Source: Nonlabens sp. (GTDB lineage: Bacteria; Bacteroidota; Bacteroidia; Flavobacteriales; Flavobacteriaceae). From it: 64,000 bases of DNA. Where the stretch lies: the NCBI RefSeq assembly GCF_018401815.1, contig NZ_JAGYKG010000002.1, positions 1-64,000 of the forward strand, given 5' to 3'. Position numbers and translations under genes: made by a program. This document shows positions 40,348 through 51,032 of this stretch, one piece after another. Numbering within the stretch: the first letter of the stretch is position 1; each line of letters starts with the position of its first letter. The notes under the pieces are model-generated. The model was not told where the DNA came from, ran no database searches, and was given only the letters and a program-made list of their open reading frames with translations.

Positions 40348-43230
40348 TTAAAATTTAAACCCTAATCCAAAGATTAGTCCTCGGTTACGAGGGAAAAGAT
40401 TGTTGTCCACCCCACCGAATACTTCAGGATCCACTCCGTCGTAATCGGTAATAGTTATAAGGTTAGTTCCTGTTACAGAAGCTCTTATGTCTACTTTGTC
40501 TCCAGGGAAATTATAACCTAACGAAATGTTGTCCAATTTGATAAAATCAGCTTTCTGAATATAATAGTCAGAGAACAACCTTTGTTGAGAGAAGTTGGTA
40601 TCTAAAATATCTACAGGAGAATTGATATAAATAGGATTCTGCGTGTTTGTTGGGAACATACTACCGTAGTTAGCCGCATTAGAAGCGACGTTGTTGTAGT
40701 TGTACCCACCGGCTGCACCTCTAAGGGTAAAACTTAAATCTAGATTTTTATAATTGAAATTAGAAGTGAATCCAAAATATACATCATGATTTGCTTTTTT
40801 GTACCGAACTCGGTCCGCATCGTTGATAATATTATCACCATTAGTGTCTACAAAAACACCATCTAAAGGATTTCCATCTTGGTCGTACACTTGACGGAAA
40901 ACGTGGAAGGTAGTAGGGTCAAATCCCACAGACCATTCTTGAATTGTGTTTCCAACGCCACCAGAAATTCCTCCTACCTGTACAGGAGCATTTTGAGCTC
41001 CAGCAAGATCGGTAATTTCTATTTCTTGTACCGTGGCGTTTGCCGATAGGGTCCAGTTGATGTTTTCAGACTGAATCATTTTTATGGAAATACTCGACTC
41101 GATACCTCTACTTAAGGTAGAGCCAGCATTCTGAAAGCTCCCATTTTCTAATCCACCTGCTGGAAGTGGGCCAAAGAGCAACAGGTCACTTGTTTCTCTA
41201 TAAAAACCATCTACGCTACCAGTAATACGATCGTCAAAGAAACCTAAGTCGATACCGGCATTCCATTGATCAGTAGTTTCCCATTTCAAATCAATAGCTC
41301 CTTCTGGGCGTATCGTAGTTACAAATTGATCTCCAAATTGCACCGCTGCCTGAGGTTGTCCTGGCGTAAAAACGGATAAAAATGCAAAAGATACAGGGAT
41401 ATCCTGTTGTCCTGTCTGACCAAATCCACCGCGAATCTTTAATTGTGATAGAAAACCACTATTTTGAACAATAGTAGTATTGGTTAATTTTATCGCTCCG
41501 CTAGCTCCATAGAAATCAGCCCATCTGTTCTCTTCAGAAAACCTAGAACTACCGTTACGGGAAGCACTAGCTGATAAAACAAATAAATCCTTAATATCAA
41601 ATGATGCTCTTGCAAATGCGGTTACTAAGGTAGATTCGTCTATGCCTACTGGGTTTTCTTGTAAGCTGTTGTTTACGGTAGAACGTCCAGTGGTTTGACG
41701 AACAAAATCTTGATAACTTCCACCTAAGGTTACCTCCATATCGGTAGCTAGAGACTCTAAAGATCTCTTATAATCAATACGTCCATCGATCAATTGGTTT
41801 CTTCTAAACCCTTCACTAAAACTCCTGTTGTTTCCTCGAGCTCCAGCACCAGAGTTGAAGTCTCTAATGGAGTAACTGTCAAATTCGTTATAGTCGATAC
41901 CTGCATTACCTGTAAATTTCAAACCAGGAATTTTTCTGATGTTGTAAGCAGCATTAAGATTTAATCTGGCTTGAGCATTATCTAATTGAGAATCTAAACT
42001 ATTCAATAATCCTAATGGATTGCGAGGTGCATTAGGTTCTGGTCCTGTAGTGTTGGTGTATTCAAAATAACCGCCAAAGGCTCCAGTTGTATTGAAAATA
42101 GATTGTGTAGGATCAAAAACTACCGCTGCGCCTATAGCACCACCATCGGCATTTCTAATTTCTTCTTGAGACATTTGAGAGGTAAAGTTTAATTTTAAAT
42201 CACCCTTTAAGAAATCTTGTCTTATGTTAAGTCCTAAGGTAGCTCTTTCATAACCGGATTTTAATAAAGTACCGTGTTCGTTGGTATAACCAAGTGATGC
42301 GCGTATAGAAGTCGTCTCATAACCTTTTTCGGCAGTAAAGTTATGTATGGCTCTAGTACCATTTTGGTAAATCTCATTTTGCCAATCAGTGTTGGCAGTA
42401 CCTAACACTGATGTATCCCTACCTTGATCTATTACCAATTGTCTAAATTCTTCCGCACTTAACACATCAGCGTAGTTTTGAACTTGGTTGACAGCAAATT
42501 GAACATCGTATCCTAATTTAAGATCACTATTTAAAGTTGCTTTTTTGGTAGTGATCAGGACGACACCATTAGAAGCCCTGTTACCATATATAGCGGTAGC
42601 ACTTGCGTCTTTAAGAATAGTGAACGACTCGATATCGGCTGGGTTGATTGTATTAAGGCTAGCATTACGTTGATCTAATGGCACTCCATCTACTACATAT
42701 AGAGCGTCTTGGTTTCCACCTAAAGTAGATCCAGGGCGCACTCTAATAACTGGTCCGTCGCCAGGGCGACCGGAAGCATCAGTAACTTGCACACCTGCCA
42801 CTTTACCCGCCAGTAGTTGACCTGGAGAGACTATAGCCCCTTTGTTGAACTCATCGGCTTTTACAGTTGTTTGTGCGGCGGTTACATTTTCTTTTTTAGT
42901 GCTACCATATCCTATAAGGACGATAGCGTCTAGTTCAGAAAGATTTTCTTTTAACGTGATATCAATTGAACTCTGTCCAGTAAAAGCTATTTCCTGCGTG
43001 GTATACCCTATAAACGAGAATACAATAATGGCATCACTCGGAACATTGTCTAGCTTGTATTTTCCATCAAAATCTGTCGATGTGCCGTTAGATGTTCCTT
43101 TTACTGAAACAGTAGCGCCCAAAGCTGGAAGTCCGTTAGATTCGAATACTGTTCCAGTAATTACACTTTGAGCAAATGCAAAAAAGGGTAATAAAAATAA
43201 CAGTAAAATTACTTTTAATTTTTGATTCAT
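40348..43230 (-). CDS. susC: SusC/RagA-family TonB-dependent receptor
   Basis: VITGTVFESNGLPALGATVSVKGTSNGTSTDFDGKYKL, DALYVVDGVPLD, DIESFTILKDASATAIYGNRASNGVVLITTKK. Confidence 0.95.
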   Translation of the reverse strand: MNQKLKVILLLFLLPFFAFAQSVITGTVFESNGLPALGATVSVKGTSNGTSTDFDGKYKLDNVPSDAIIVFSFIGYTTQEIAFTGQSSIDITLKENLSELDAIVLIGYGSTKKENVTAAQTTVKADEFNKGAIVSPGQLLAGKVAGVQVTDASGRPGDGPVIRVRPGSTLGGNQDALYVVDGVPLDQRNASLNTINPADIESFTILKDASATAIYGNRASNGVVLITTKKATLNSDLKLGYDVQFAVNQVQNYADVLSAEEFRQLVIDQGRDTSVLGTANTDWQNEIYQNGTRAIHNFTAEKGYETTSIRASLGYTNEHGTLLKSGYERATLGLNIRQDFLKGDLKLNFTSQMSQEEIRNADGGAIGAAVVFDPTQSIFNTTGAFGGYFEYTNTTGPEPNAPRNPLGLLNSLDSQLDNAQARLNLNAAYNIRKIPGLKFTGNAGIDYNEFDSYSIRDFNSGAGARGNNRSFSEGFRRNQLIDGRIDYKRSLESLATDMEVTLGGSYQDFVRQTTGRSTVNNSLQENPVGIDESTLVTAFARASFDIKDLFVLSASASRNGSSRFSEENRWADFYGASGAIKLTNTTIVQNSGFLSQLKIRGGFGQTGQQDIPVSFAFLSVFTPGQPQAAVQFGDQFVTTIRPEGAIDLKWETTDQWNAGIDLGFFDDRITGSVDGFYRETSDLLLFGPLPAGGLENGSFQNAGSTLSRGIESSISIKMIQSENINWTLSANATVQEIEITDLAGAQNAPVQVGGISGGVGNTIQEWSVGFDPTTFHVFRQVYDQDGNPLDGVFVDTNGDNIINDADRVRYKKANHDVYFGFTSNFNYKNLDLSFTLRGAAGGYNYNNVASNAANYGSMFPTNTQNPIYINSPVDILDTNFSQQRLFSDYYIQKADFIKLDNISLGYNFPGDKVDIRASVTGTNLITITDYDGVDPEVFGGVDNNLFPRNRGLIFGLGFKF

Positions 43231-43329
43231 TTTTTTGATTTAATTAATTGTTAGTGTCATCTTCTTCACACACGGCAGCTAAATTATGTAAAGTTAAGGT
43301 TAACAAAACCTTTTTTTTATGACATTCTA

Positions 43330-43343
43330 CGAAAACGTTTTCG
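43330..43343. promoter_or_regulatory. LacI-family operator-like palindrome CGAAAACGTTTTCG
   Basis: Perfect 14-bp palindrome in the susC/lacI divergent intergenic region. Confidence 0.7.
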
Positions 43344-43419
43344 GTAAAAGATCGTATTTTTTTATACTATCTTCACTTTCGCAAAAGCGATACTTTTAAT
43401 TATTCATAACCCGGTTATA

Positions 43420-44439
43420 ATGGCTCAAAAGATAACACTCAAGAAAATAGCAAAGGACCTAAAAGTTTCTATATCAACTGTTTCAAAGGCTTTGAGAGAT
43501 TCTCATGAAATAAGTATGGAAACTCGTGACAAGATCAAAGAGTACGCAAGGGAGTTCAATTACAAGCCTAATAGCATTGCGCTAAGTCTTAAAAATCAGA
43601 AGACAAAAAAGATAGGAATCATTATTCCCGAAATAGTTCATCATTTTTTTGCGACAGTTATTTCGGGAGTGGAACGCGTAGCAAATGAAAAGGGCTATCA
43701 GGTAATTATTACTTTGTCTGGGGAGAGTTTTGATAAAGAAGTGGTGAACATGGATATGCTTGCAAATGGAAGTATAGACGGTTTTATTATGAGTTTATCA
43801 AAAGAGACTATGGAAAAACAGGACTTTCATCATTTAAGAGAGGTAACGAATCAAGGAATGCCTGTTGTCATGTTTGATCGTGTGTCTAATGATATATCTT
43901 GTGATAAGGTGATTATTGACGATGTTGCCGCTGGCCATGAAGCGACGGAGTTCCTATTGAGAAAGGGCAGGAAACGCCTAGGAATCATAAGTACGGTAGA
44001 TTATGTTAATGTAGGTAGGTTGCGTTCTCAAGGCTTTAAGCAAGCATTGCAACAACGGGGTTTTGAAGTAGAAGACCGTCAATTTCTTAAAATAGAAGAT
44101 ATTGATAGTTGTGAAAAGGATATCGAAAACTTTGTAGTAAACAATAATTTTGATGCCATAGTAGCAGTGAATGAGCTATTTGCAGTTATGGCGAGTAAAG
44201 CCTTGCAAAAGGCAGGTAAAAAAATACCAGAGGATGTCGCTATTGTTGCATTTACAGATGGGATACTTTCTAAATTTGCAAGTCCTACTTTAACTACCAT
44301 TGGTCAAAATGGGGAAGAAATGGGAGGCGTTGCTGCTGCAATACTTATTGAAAAGCTGGAGTCCAAAAATCACGATAACGAAATTTACGAAACCGTTATC
44401 GTAAAAACTACACTTATAGAAAGAGAATCTACACCTTAA
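43420..44439 (+). CDS. LacI/GalR-family transcriptional regulator
   Basis: TLKKIAKDLKVSISTVSKALRDSHEISMETRDKIKEYAREFNYKPNSIA. Confidence 0.95.
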   Translation: MAQKITLKKIAKDLKVSISTVSKALRDSHEISMETRDKIKEYAREFNYKPNSIALSLKNQKTKKIGIIIPEIVHHFFATVISGVERVANEKGYQVIITLSGESFDKEVVNMDMLANGSIDGFIMSLSKETMEKQDFHHLREVTNQGMPVVMFDRVSNDISCDKVIIDDVAAGHEATEFLLRKGRKRLGIISTVDYVNVGRLRSQGFKQALQQRGFEVEDRQFLKIEDIDSCEKDIENFVVNNNFDAIVAVNELFAVMASKALQKAGKKIPEDVAIVAFTDGILSKFASPTLTTIGQNGEEMGGVAAAILIEKLESKNHDNEIYETVIVKTTLIERESTP

Positions 44440-44470
44440 ATTAGTAATTTTACACCTCGGTTAAAAGTTA

Positions 44471-44478
44471 TATCTTTG
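44471..44478 (+). promoter_or_regulatory. Promoter element TATCTTTG upstream of MFS gene
   Basis: TAnnTTTG consensus about 120 nt upstream of the ATG. Confidence 0.35.
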
Positions 44479-44597
44479 TCGAAGAATTGGAGGGATTTTT
44501 TAAAGTTACCATCCTGATCCATCAAAACTTATCTTCTTCACACACGTTATAAGTTTTGATAAGTCATAAGGCTTATCGTCATTAAATCAATAGCGAT

Positions 44598-46055
44598 ATG
44601 CAAAAACCTAAGTTAGGTTTCTGGGATATTTGGAACATGAGTTTTGGATTTCTCGGTATTCAGTTTGGTTTTGCCCTTCAAGGCTCTACCATGTCACGTA
44701 TTTTTGAAACATTAGGAGCAGAAGAATCTGAGATTCCATTGTTATGGATCGCAGCACCTCTTGCTGGCCTTATAGTCCAACCGATTATAGGGTACCTCAG
44801 CGATAATACTTGGCACAAAAGATTGGGACGTCGTCGTCCTTTTTTCCTTATAGGGGCCATTTTGAGTTCTATTGCCTTACTGTTTATGCCCTATTCTTCC
44901 GAAGTATGGATGGCGGCGGGCTTACTACTCGTGTTAGATGCTTCTATTAACATCTCCATGGAGCCGTTCCGAGCACTTGTAGCAGATAAATTACCAGAAT
45001 CCCAACGCAGCTATGGATTTGTAGTACAAACCTTAATCATAGGTGTCGGGACATGGGTAGCCAGTAATTTGCCTCAATGGGTCAACAATACCTTAGAAAT
45101 TTCAAATGAAGCGGCTCCTGGAGTGGTTCCTGACTCTGTTAAAGTAGCTTTTGGGGTGGGGGCTTTTGTTTTTATTACTTCTATCCTCATCACTATTTTT
45201 ACTACAAAAGAATACACTCCTAATGAAATGGCTGCATTTGATGATGCAGGAGTGCCAGAAGAGAAAAAAGGAATGGTAGGTACCATATTAGGCACCTATG
45301 CCTTAATGCCTTTGATCATGAAAAAATTGGGAGTGGTTCAATTTTTCTCTTGGTTTGCATTCTTTGCGATGTGGACACTGGCAAACCCAGCATTAACCAG
45401 CCATATCTATAACGCCCCTAAACCCGATGTGATGGAGTTTGCCCAATTAACAACTAATGAGGATGGAGAAGAAGTTGCGGTTAGGTCTTCAGAAAATGAA
45501 ATCATATTTTTAAGTGATGCTTCAAAAGCAGCATACAAAAGCTTAGATAAAGCTTACAATGAAGCTAGTGATGACGTAGGTTCTAAAATGGGTATCTATG
45601 GATTAACCTCCATGATTTTTGCACTACTTCTCACCTTCTATACGGCATACAAGTCCATCAATAGAAAATATATTCATATGGGAAGTTTGCTTGCCGGGGG
45701 CCTTGGTTTCTTGTATATGGTTTACAGTCCAGGGGCGCCAGACAACCTCTACATATCATTCGGACTCATCGGTATTGCTTGGGGGAGTATTTTATCCATG
45801 CCGTATGCGATGCTATCCAGCGCTGTTCCATCCTCTAAAATGGGATTGATGATGGGGGTTTTCAATATGTTTATTGTGATCCCACAAATTATAGCTGCGA
45901 TAGGAGGAGTGGTTTTATTACATCATTTAATTGGAGAAGAATCCATTCACGCCATGACTATCGCTGGGCTATTTTTAATTATTGCCGCATTCTCTAATTT
46001 ACTAATTACAAATAAAAAGGCGATTACCTATCAGCCTGCCATTACAAACGAATAA
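44598..46055 (+). CDS. MFS sugar transporter (maltose/SLC45-like)
   Basis: MSFGFLGIQFGFALQGSTMSRIFETLGA, GYLSDNTWHKRLGRRRPFFLIGA. Confidence 0.88.
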   Translation: MQKPKLGFWDIWNMSFGFLGIQFGFALQGSTMSRIFETLGAEESEIPLLWIAAPLAGLIVQPIIGYLSDNTWHKRLGRRRPFFLIGAILSSIALLFMPYSSEVWMAAGLLLVLDASINISMEPFRALVADKLPESQRSYGFVVQTLIIGVGTWVASNLPQWVNNTLEISNEAAPGVVPDSVKVAFGVGAFVFITSILITIFTTKEYTPNEMAAFDDAGVPEEKKGMVGTILGTYALMPLIMKKLGVVQFFSWFAFFAMWTLANPALTSHIYNAPKPDVMEFAQLTTNEDGEEVAVRSSENEIIFLSDASKAAYKSLDKAYNEASDDVGSKMGIYGLTSMIFALLLTFYTAYKSINRKYIHMGSLLAGGLGFLYMVYSPGAPDNLYISFGLIGIAWGSILSMPYAMLSSAVPSSKMGLMMGVFNMFIVIPQIIAAIGGVVLLHHLIGEESIHAMTIAGLFLIIAAFSNLLITNKKAITYQPAITNE

Positions 46056-46718
46056 ATGAGTAAAAAAGCATTCATATTTGATTTAGATGGCGTTATCGTG
46101 GATACAGCAAAGTTTCATTTTATAGCTTGGAAGCGATTAGCGGCATCATTAAACATCAATTTTACAGAAGATGAAAACGAACAACTGAAAGGAGTTTCTA
46201 GGGTGAATTCGCTTAAGAAAATCTTAGAATGGGGAGATATAGCAATCTCTCCAGAAGTTTTTCAACAAAAAATGGATCAAAAGAACGAAGAGTATCTGGA
46301 CCTTATAAAAAGTCTGAGCACTAAAGATATTATGCCAGGAGTGCATGACTTTCTTTTAAACTTAAAAAAGCAAGATCAACCTATAGCTTTAGGTAGTGCC
46401 AGTAAAAATGCGCGACCTATTTTACAAAAGCTAGGCATACGAGACCTCTTTGAAGTCATTATAGATGGAACTGACGTGACTAAAGCCAAACCAGATCCAG
46501 AAGTATTCCTTAAGGCTTGCCAGCAACTAAATTATACGCCTCAAGACAGTATTGTTTTTGAAGACAGTGTTGCAGGAATACAGGCTGCCAATAGAGCTGG
46601 AATGATTTCCATTGGGTTGGGAGAAGAGAACATACTTCATGAGGCAGATGAGGTGTTTACCCACTTTACAGAGATGCCTCAAGATTATATCAACCTATTA
46701 TTAAGTCGTAAAAAATGA
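46056..46718 (+). CDS. pgmB: Beta-phosphoglucomutase
   Basis: AFIFDLDGVIVDTAKFHFIAWKRLA, GSASKNARPILQKLGI, VFEDSVAGIQAANRAGM. Confidence 0.93.
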   Translation: MSKKAFIFDLDGVIVDTAKFHFIAWKRLAASLNINFTEDENEQLKGVSRVNSLKKILEWGDIAISPEVFQQKMDQKNEEYLDLIKSLSTKDIMPGVHDFLLNLKKQDQPIALGSASKNARPILQKLGIRDLFEVIIDGTDVTKAKPDPEVFLKACQQLNYTPQDSIVFEDSVAGIQAANRAGMISIGLGEENILHEADEVFTHFTEMPQDYINLLLSRKK

Positions 46719-49018
46719 ATCAAGAATATATCATTCCCAACGCTTGGTCTATAATTGAAGAGGGCTGGAATCCTTCTCAAGTAAAGTCTAGCGAAAGCCT
46801 TTTTTCTATAGGTAACGGTGCCATGGGGCAACGAGCAAATTTTGAAGAAAAATATTCAGGAGCTTCTTTTCAAGGGAGTTACCTAGCTGGCGTTTATTAT
46901 CCAGACAAAACCAGAGTAGGATGGTGGAAAAATGGCTATCCAGAATATTTTTCCAAAGTGTTAAATGCACCTAACTTTATAGGAATAGATGTGTTTGTAG
47001 ATGGAGAAGAGTTGGACCTGGCTACAGTTCAAGCAGTGAGCGATTTCCGTCGGGAACTGAATATGAAAGAAGGCTGGTACGAGCGTTCTTTTGTCGCTCA
47101 TTTTTCTGATGATAAGGCCATTCAAGTAGTTGCGCGCAGGTTGATGAGTTTAAACATAGATGAGCTTGCCGTAATGAACTATCAAGTGACAGCTGTAAAA
47201 GGAGATTTAAGAATTTCTTTTCAACCCTATATCGATGCAGGAATTACCAATGAAGATACCAACTGGGATGATCAGTTTTGGGAAGTAGAAGAACTGCTTT
47301 CTGAGGGTCATCAAGGCCTGGTGCGCAGTCGAACCAATAAAACCAACTTCTACGTAACGACCTTCATGCAATCGGAGTTGATTAAAAATGGCGAACACCT
47401 ACAATATGCTGAGCATTTTGACCAGAATGATACCTTGATTAGGCATAAAGCTGTTTGTGATATTGCTCAAGGCGAAAGCGTTACTCTTATTAAGTATGCC
47501 GGCTATGTTTCTAGTTTAAATCATGAACATTCGGACCTATTTAACGCTGCAAAGGCTGTTTTACATAAAGCGACTGCATTAGGTTATGAAAGTTTGCTTA
47601 AATTGCAGACAGATTCATGGACTCACATCTGGGCCATGGCAGATATCAGTATAGACGGTGATCTCAAAGCGCAGCAAGGGATTCGTTTTAATATCTTCCA
47701 ATTGAATCAAACTTATTCAGGTAAGGATTCTCGTCTTAACATAGGTCCTAAAGGATTTACTGGAGAGAAATATGGAGGTTCTACCTATTGGGATACAGAG
47801 GCTTATTGTATTCCTTTCTACATGGCTACCAAAGATCAACAGGTAGCACGTAATTTATTGAGATATAGATATGAGCAGCTAGACAAGGCCGTTGAAAATG
47901 CTAAGAAATTAGGGTTTTCTTCTGGAGCTGCTCTATATCCAATGGTGACTATGAATGGCGAAGAATCTCACAATGAGTGGGAAATTACCTTTGAAGAAAT
48001 ACACCGCAACGGGGCAATGGTTTTTGCTATTTACAATTACATCAGGTATACAGGAGATTACAGGTACGTTCCAGAAATGGGATTGGAGGTGATGATTGCT
48101 ATTGCAAAATTTTGGCACCAACGTGCTACTTATTCACAACCAGCTAAGAAGTACATGATTCTAGGTGTTACTGGGCCTAATGAGTATGAAAATAATGTCA
48201 ACAATAACTGGTATACCAATTACTTAGCAAAATGGTGTATCGAGTATGCCGTAGAACATATTCATAAAGTAAAAAAATATTACCCAGCTGATTACGATCG
48301 CATCATGGCTAAAACTAAGCTTACAGATCGAGAGACCATTGAATGGCTAGAGGTGGCAGAAAATATGTACATGCCTTTTGATGAAGAGTTAGGAGTCTAC
48401 TTGCAACAAGACGGATTTTTGGATAAAGAAATCATTCCAGTAAACGAGCTTTCTAAAGAACACAGACCTATCAACCAGAAATGGTCTTGGGACCGTATTT
48501 TGAGAAGTTGTTACATCAAACAGGCTGATGTGTTGCAATGCTTTTACTTTTTTGAAGATCATTTTACCAAAGAACAACTGTCCAAACACTTTGACTTTTA
48601 TGAACCTTTAACCGTTCATGAAAGCTCGCTTTCTCCTTGTGTTCACAGTATACAAGCAGCAAAGTTAGACCGTATGGATCAAGCGTATCAGTTCTATTTA
48701 AGAACTTCTCGTCTCGATCTGGATGACTATAATAAAGAAGTGGAAGAGGGTTGTCATATTACCAGTATGGCAGGAACATGGATGAGCATTGTAGAAGGTT
48801 TTGGAGGCCTTCAAATTATTGATAACAAGCCTAGTTTCACGACCAAACTTCCTCAGCAATGGACGGGTTTTAGTTTTAAAATCAACTTTAGACATCAGAT
48901 TATAGAAGTGCAGGTAACTTCTGCTGGAACTAAAGTAAGTTTAGAAGGAAAGCATGCTCAAGAGATCATTCTCAATGGTGAACACATCACTTTGGAGCCT
49001 CAATTAGTAAATGCCTAA
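46715..49018 (+). CDS. GH65 family glycoside phosphorylase (maltose phosphorylase-like)
   Basis: ESLFSIGNGAMGQRANFEEKY, KGFTGEKYGGSTYWDTEAYCIPFY, ILGVTGPNEYENNVNNNWYTN; next to pgmB. Confidence 0.92.
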   Translation: MNQEYIIPNAWSIIEEGWNPSQVKSSESLFSIGNGAMGQRANFEEKYSGASFQGSYLAGVYYPDKTRVGWWKNGYPEYFSKVLNAPNFIGIDVFVDGEELDLATVQAVSDFRRELNMKEGWYERSFVAHFSDDKAIQVVARRLMSLNIDELAVMNYQVTAVKGDLRISFQPYIDAGITNEDTNWDDQFWEVEELLSEGHQGLVRSRTNKTNFYVTTFMQSELIKNGEHLQYAEHFDQNDTLIRHKAVCDIAQGESVTLIKYAGYVSSLNHEHSDLFNAAKAVLHKATALGYESLLKLQTDSWTHIWAMADISIDGDLKAQQGIRFNIFQLNQTYSGKDSRLNIGPKGFTGEKYGGSTYWDTEAYCIPFYMATKDQQVARNLLRYRYEQLDKAVENAKKLGFSSGAALYPMVTMNGEESHNEWEITFEEIHRNGAMVFAIYNYIRYTGDYRYVPEMGLEVMIAIAKFWHQRATYSQPAKKYMILGVTGPNEYENNVNNNWYTNYLAKWCIEYAVEHIHKVKKYYPADYDRIMAKTKLTDRETIEWLEVAENMYMPFDEELGVYLQQDGFLDKEIIPVNELSKEHRPINQKWSWDRILRSCYIKQADVLQCFYFFEDHFTKEQLSKHFDFYEPLTVHESSLSPCVHSIQAAKLDRMDQAYQFYLRTSRLDLDDYNKEVEEGCHITSMAGTWMSIVEGFGGLQIIDNKPSFTTKLPQQWTGFSFKINFRHQIIEVQVTSAGTKVSLEGKHAQEIILNGEHITLEPQLVNA

Positions 49019-49021
49019 ACC

Positions 49022-50941
49022 ATGAATAAACTGGTTTTTCTTTTAAGTGTTGTTTTTTATTTCGCTTTCGCGAAAGCGGTAACTGCACAAATTACCGAGC
49101 TAGAAGGACCTCTAGAACACATAGAACCTCGATTCTGGTGGAGTGGAATGCAACACAACGAAGTAGAAGTCCTGTTTTATGGAGAGAACATCTCTAAATA
49201 CGACCAGGTACGTAGCGACTTGAGCGTTCTCCACGTTAGAAAAACCGAGAGTCCAAATTATCTGTTGGTTACTTTTGATATGGATCTGGAGCCTAATACC
49301 TATCAGATCGAACTGTGTAATGGGGACTGTGAAGAGGGCGATGTGATTCCCATTTCTTATGATATTTTAAAACGGGAGCCAGAAAGCAGCTCAAGAAAAG
49401 GGTTTGATTCTAGCGATGCGATTTATTTAATCATGCCCGACCGATTTGCAAACGGCGACCCATCTAATGACAGTGTTGATCAAATGTCTGAGAAGGCAAA
49501 CCGAGACCTGAAAGGCGGGCGTCATGGAGGCGATATTCAAGGAATGATAGATCATCTGGATTATATAGATGATTTAGGAGCAACTGCCATATGGAGTACG
49601 CCCTTGTTAGAAGATAATGACGAGCGTTATTCCTACCATACCTACGCACAGAGCGACTTGTATCGCATCGATCCACGATATGGTACCAACGCCGATTACA
49701 AACAACTGGGTGACGAATTGCATAAAAGAGACATGAAATTGATCATGGATTATGTGACCAACCATTGGGGTGCTACCCACTGGATGATGCAAGATTTACC
49801 TATGCCCACTTGGATACATCAATTTGACGATAATAAAGGAAAGGATTTTCCAGTTGCAGGATATGCCAACTCATCGTACCGACAGACTACACAAATGGAT
49901 CCTCATGTGAGTAAAAGAGATGCAATTTATGCAGAGAAAGGCTGGTTTGTAAGCAGCATGCCAGATATCAATCAAAGTGACCCGACGGTTTTGAATTATT
50001 TGATTCAAAATACGATCTGGTGGATAGAATATGCGGGATTGGACGGATTGCGAGTAGATACCTATTCTTATAATGAGAAAGAAGGCATTGCAAAATGGAC
50101 CAAAGCCATCATGGAGGAGTATCCTAACTTTAACATTGTAGGGGAAACCTGGTTGCACGATCAAGCGCAAATTGCTTACTGGCAAAAAGATTCTAAAATC
50201 GCTGCCATTCAGGAGTACAATACGCATTTACCTAGTGTGATGGATTTTACGTTACACGATGCGATCACAAGTGCGTTTAACGAAAACGATCAGCAATGGG
50301 ATAAAGGAATGATAAAAGTCTATGAGAATTTTGTCAATGATTTCTTATATCCAAATAGTGACAATATTTTAGTTTTTGCAGGAAACCACGATACCAACCG
50401 AATCAATGGCAGCGGATTATACCAAGGGGACTTAGCCAAATACCAACTGGCCATGACTTTAGTATTGACCACTAGAGGAATTCCGCAATTGTATTATGGT
50501 GACGAAATAGGAATGGGGGGCAACCGAGATACCGATGGCGATGGTGACATCAGAAGAGATTTTCCTGGGGGATGGAACGATGATGAGGTAGATGCTTTTA
50601 AAAACCCAACTCTAGAGCAAAAAGCCTTTCAAGAATTCACTAAGAAACTCTTGAATTACCGAAAAAATAAAGAGGTGATTCACCATGGAAAATTGCTTCA
50701 ATACGTGCCGGAGAACAATTGTTATGTCTACTTTAGAGAAAATGGAGTAGATAGTGTAATGGTGATCATCAATAATAATACAGAAGAAGTAACTTTAGAC
50801 CTTAAACGTTTTGAAGAAGGATTGGCTGGAAGAAAAAAGGGTCAAGATATTTTAACGAACGAACTATTTGATTTGAATAAAAATATAAAGGTCCAAGGAA
50901 AAACAAGTTTAGTAATAGACTTGGATAAACTTGGTAGTTGA
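49022..50941 (+). CDS. GH13 alpha-amylase/neopullulanase-like (SusA-type)
   Basis: IYLIMPDRFANGDPSND, MKLIMDYVTNHWGATHWMMQDLP, GLRVDTYSY, FAGNHDTNRI. Confidence 0.9.
   Translation: MNKLVFLLSVVFYFAFAKAVTAQITELEGPLEHIEPRFWWSGMQHNEVEVLFYGENISKYDQVRSDLSVLHVRKTESPNYLLVTFDMDLEPNTYQIELCNGDCEEGDVIPISYDILKREPESSSRKGFDSSDAIYLIMPDRFANGDPSNDSVDQMSEKANRDLKGGRHGGDIQGMIDHLDYIDDLGATAIWSTPLLEDNDERYSYHTYAQSDLYRIDPRYGTNADYKQLGDELHKRDMKLIMDYVTNHWGATHWMMQDLPMPTWIHQFDDNKGKDFPVAGYANSSYRQTTQMDPHVSKRDAIYAEKGWFVSSMPDINQSDPTVLNYLIQNTIWWIEYAGLDGLRVDTYSYNEKEGIAKWTKAIMEEYPNFNIVGETWLHDQAQIAYWQKDSKIAAIQEYNTHLPSVMDFTLHDAITSAFNENDQQWDKGMIKVYENFVNDFLYPNSDNILVFAGNHDTNRINGSGLYQGDLAKYQLAMTLVLTTRGIPQLYYGDEIGMGGNRDTDGDGDIRRDFPGGWNDDEVDAFKNPTLEQKAFQEFTKKLLNYRKNKEVIHHGKLLQYVPENNCYVYFRENGVDSVMVIINNNTEEVTLDLKRFEEGLAGRKKGQDILTNELFDLNKNIKVQGKTSLVIDLDKLGS
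49063..49078. repeat. Palindrome CGCTTTCGCGAAAGCG (in signal peptide of GH13)
   Basis: Direct read. Encodes AFAKA. Confidence 0.95.
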
Positions 50942-51005
50942 TTTAGACGGTTTTAGATTTCCCCCTTTCTGGCATCCTATAAGTGCAAAGAGAGGAATGC
51001 ATAAT

Positions 51006-51032
51006 GTTCGACTTGTGCTGAGCTTGTCGAAG
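51006..51032. repeat. Inverted repeat GTTCGACTTGTGCTGAGCTTGTCGAAG
   Basis: TTCGAC/GTCGAA arms. Resembles a common dispersed intergenic palindrome. Confidence 0.45.

Noticed and set aside
44373-44401. Inverted repeat CGATAACG..CGTTATCG as a second LacI operator
   Set aside because: Lies inside the lacI coding end with a 13-nt gap; poor match to the 43330 operator. Likely coincidence.
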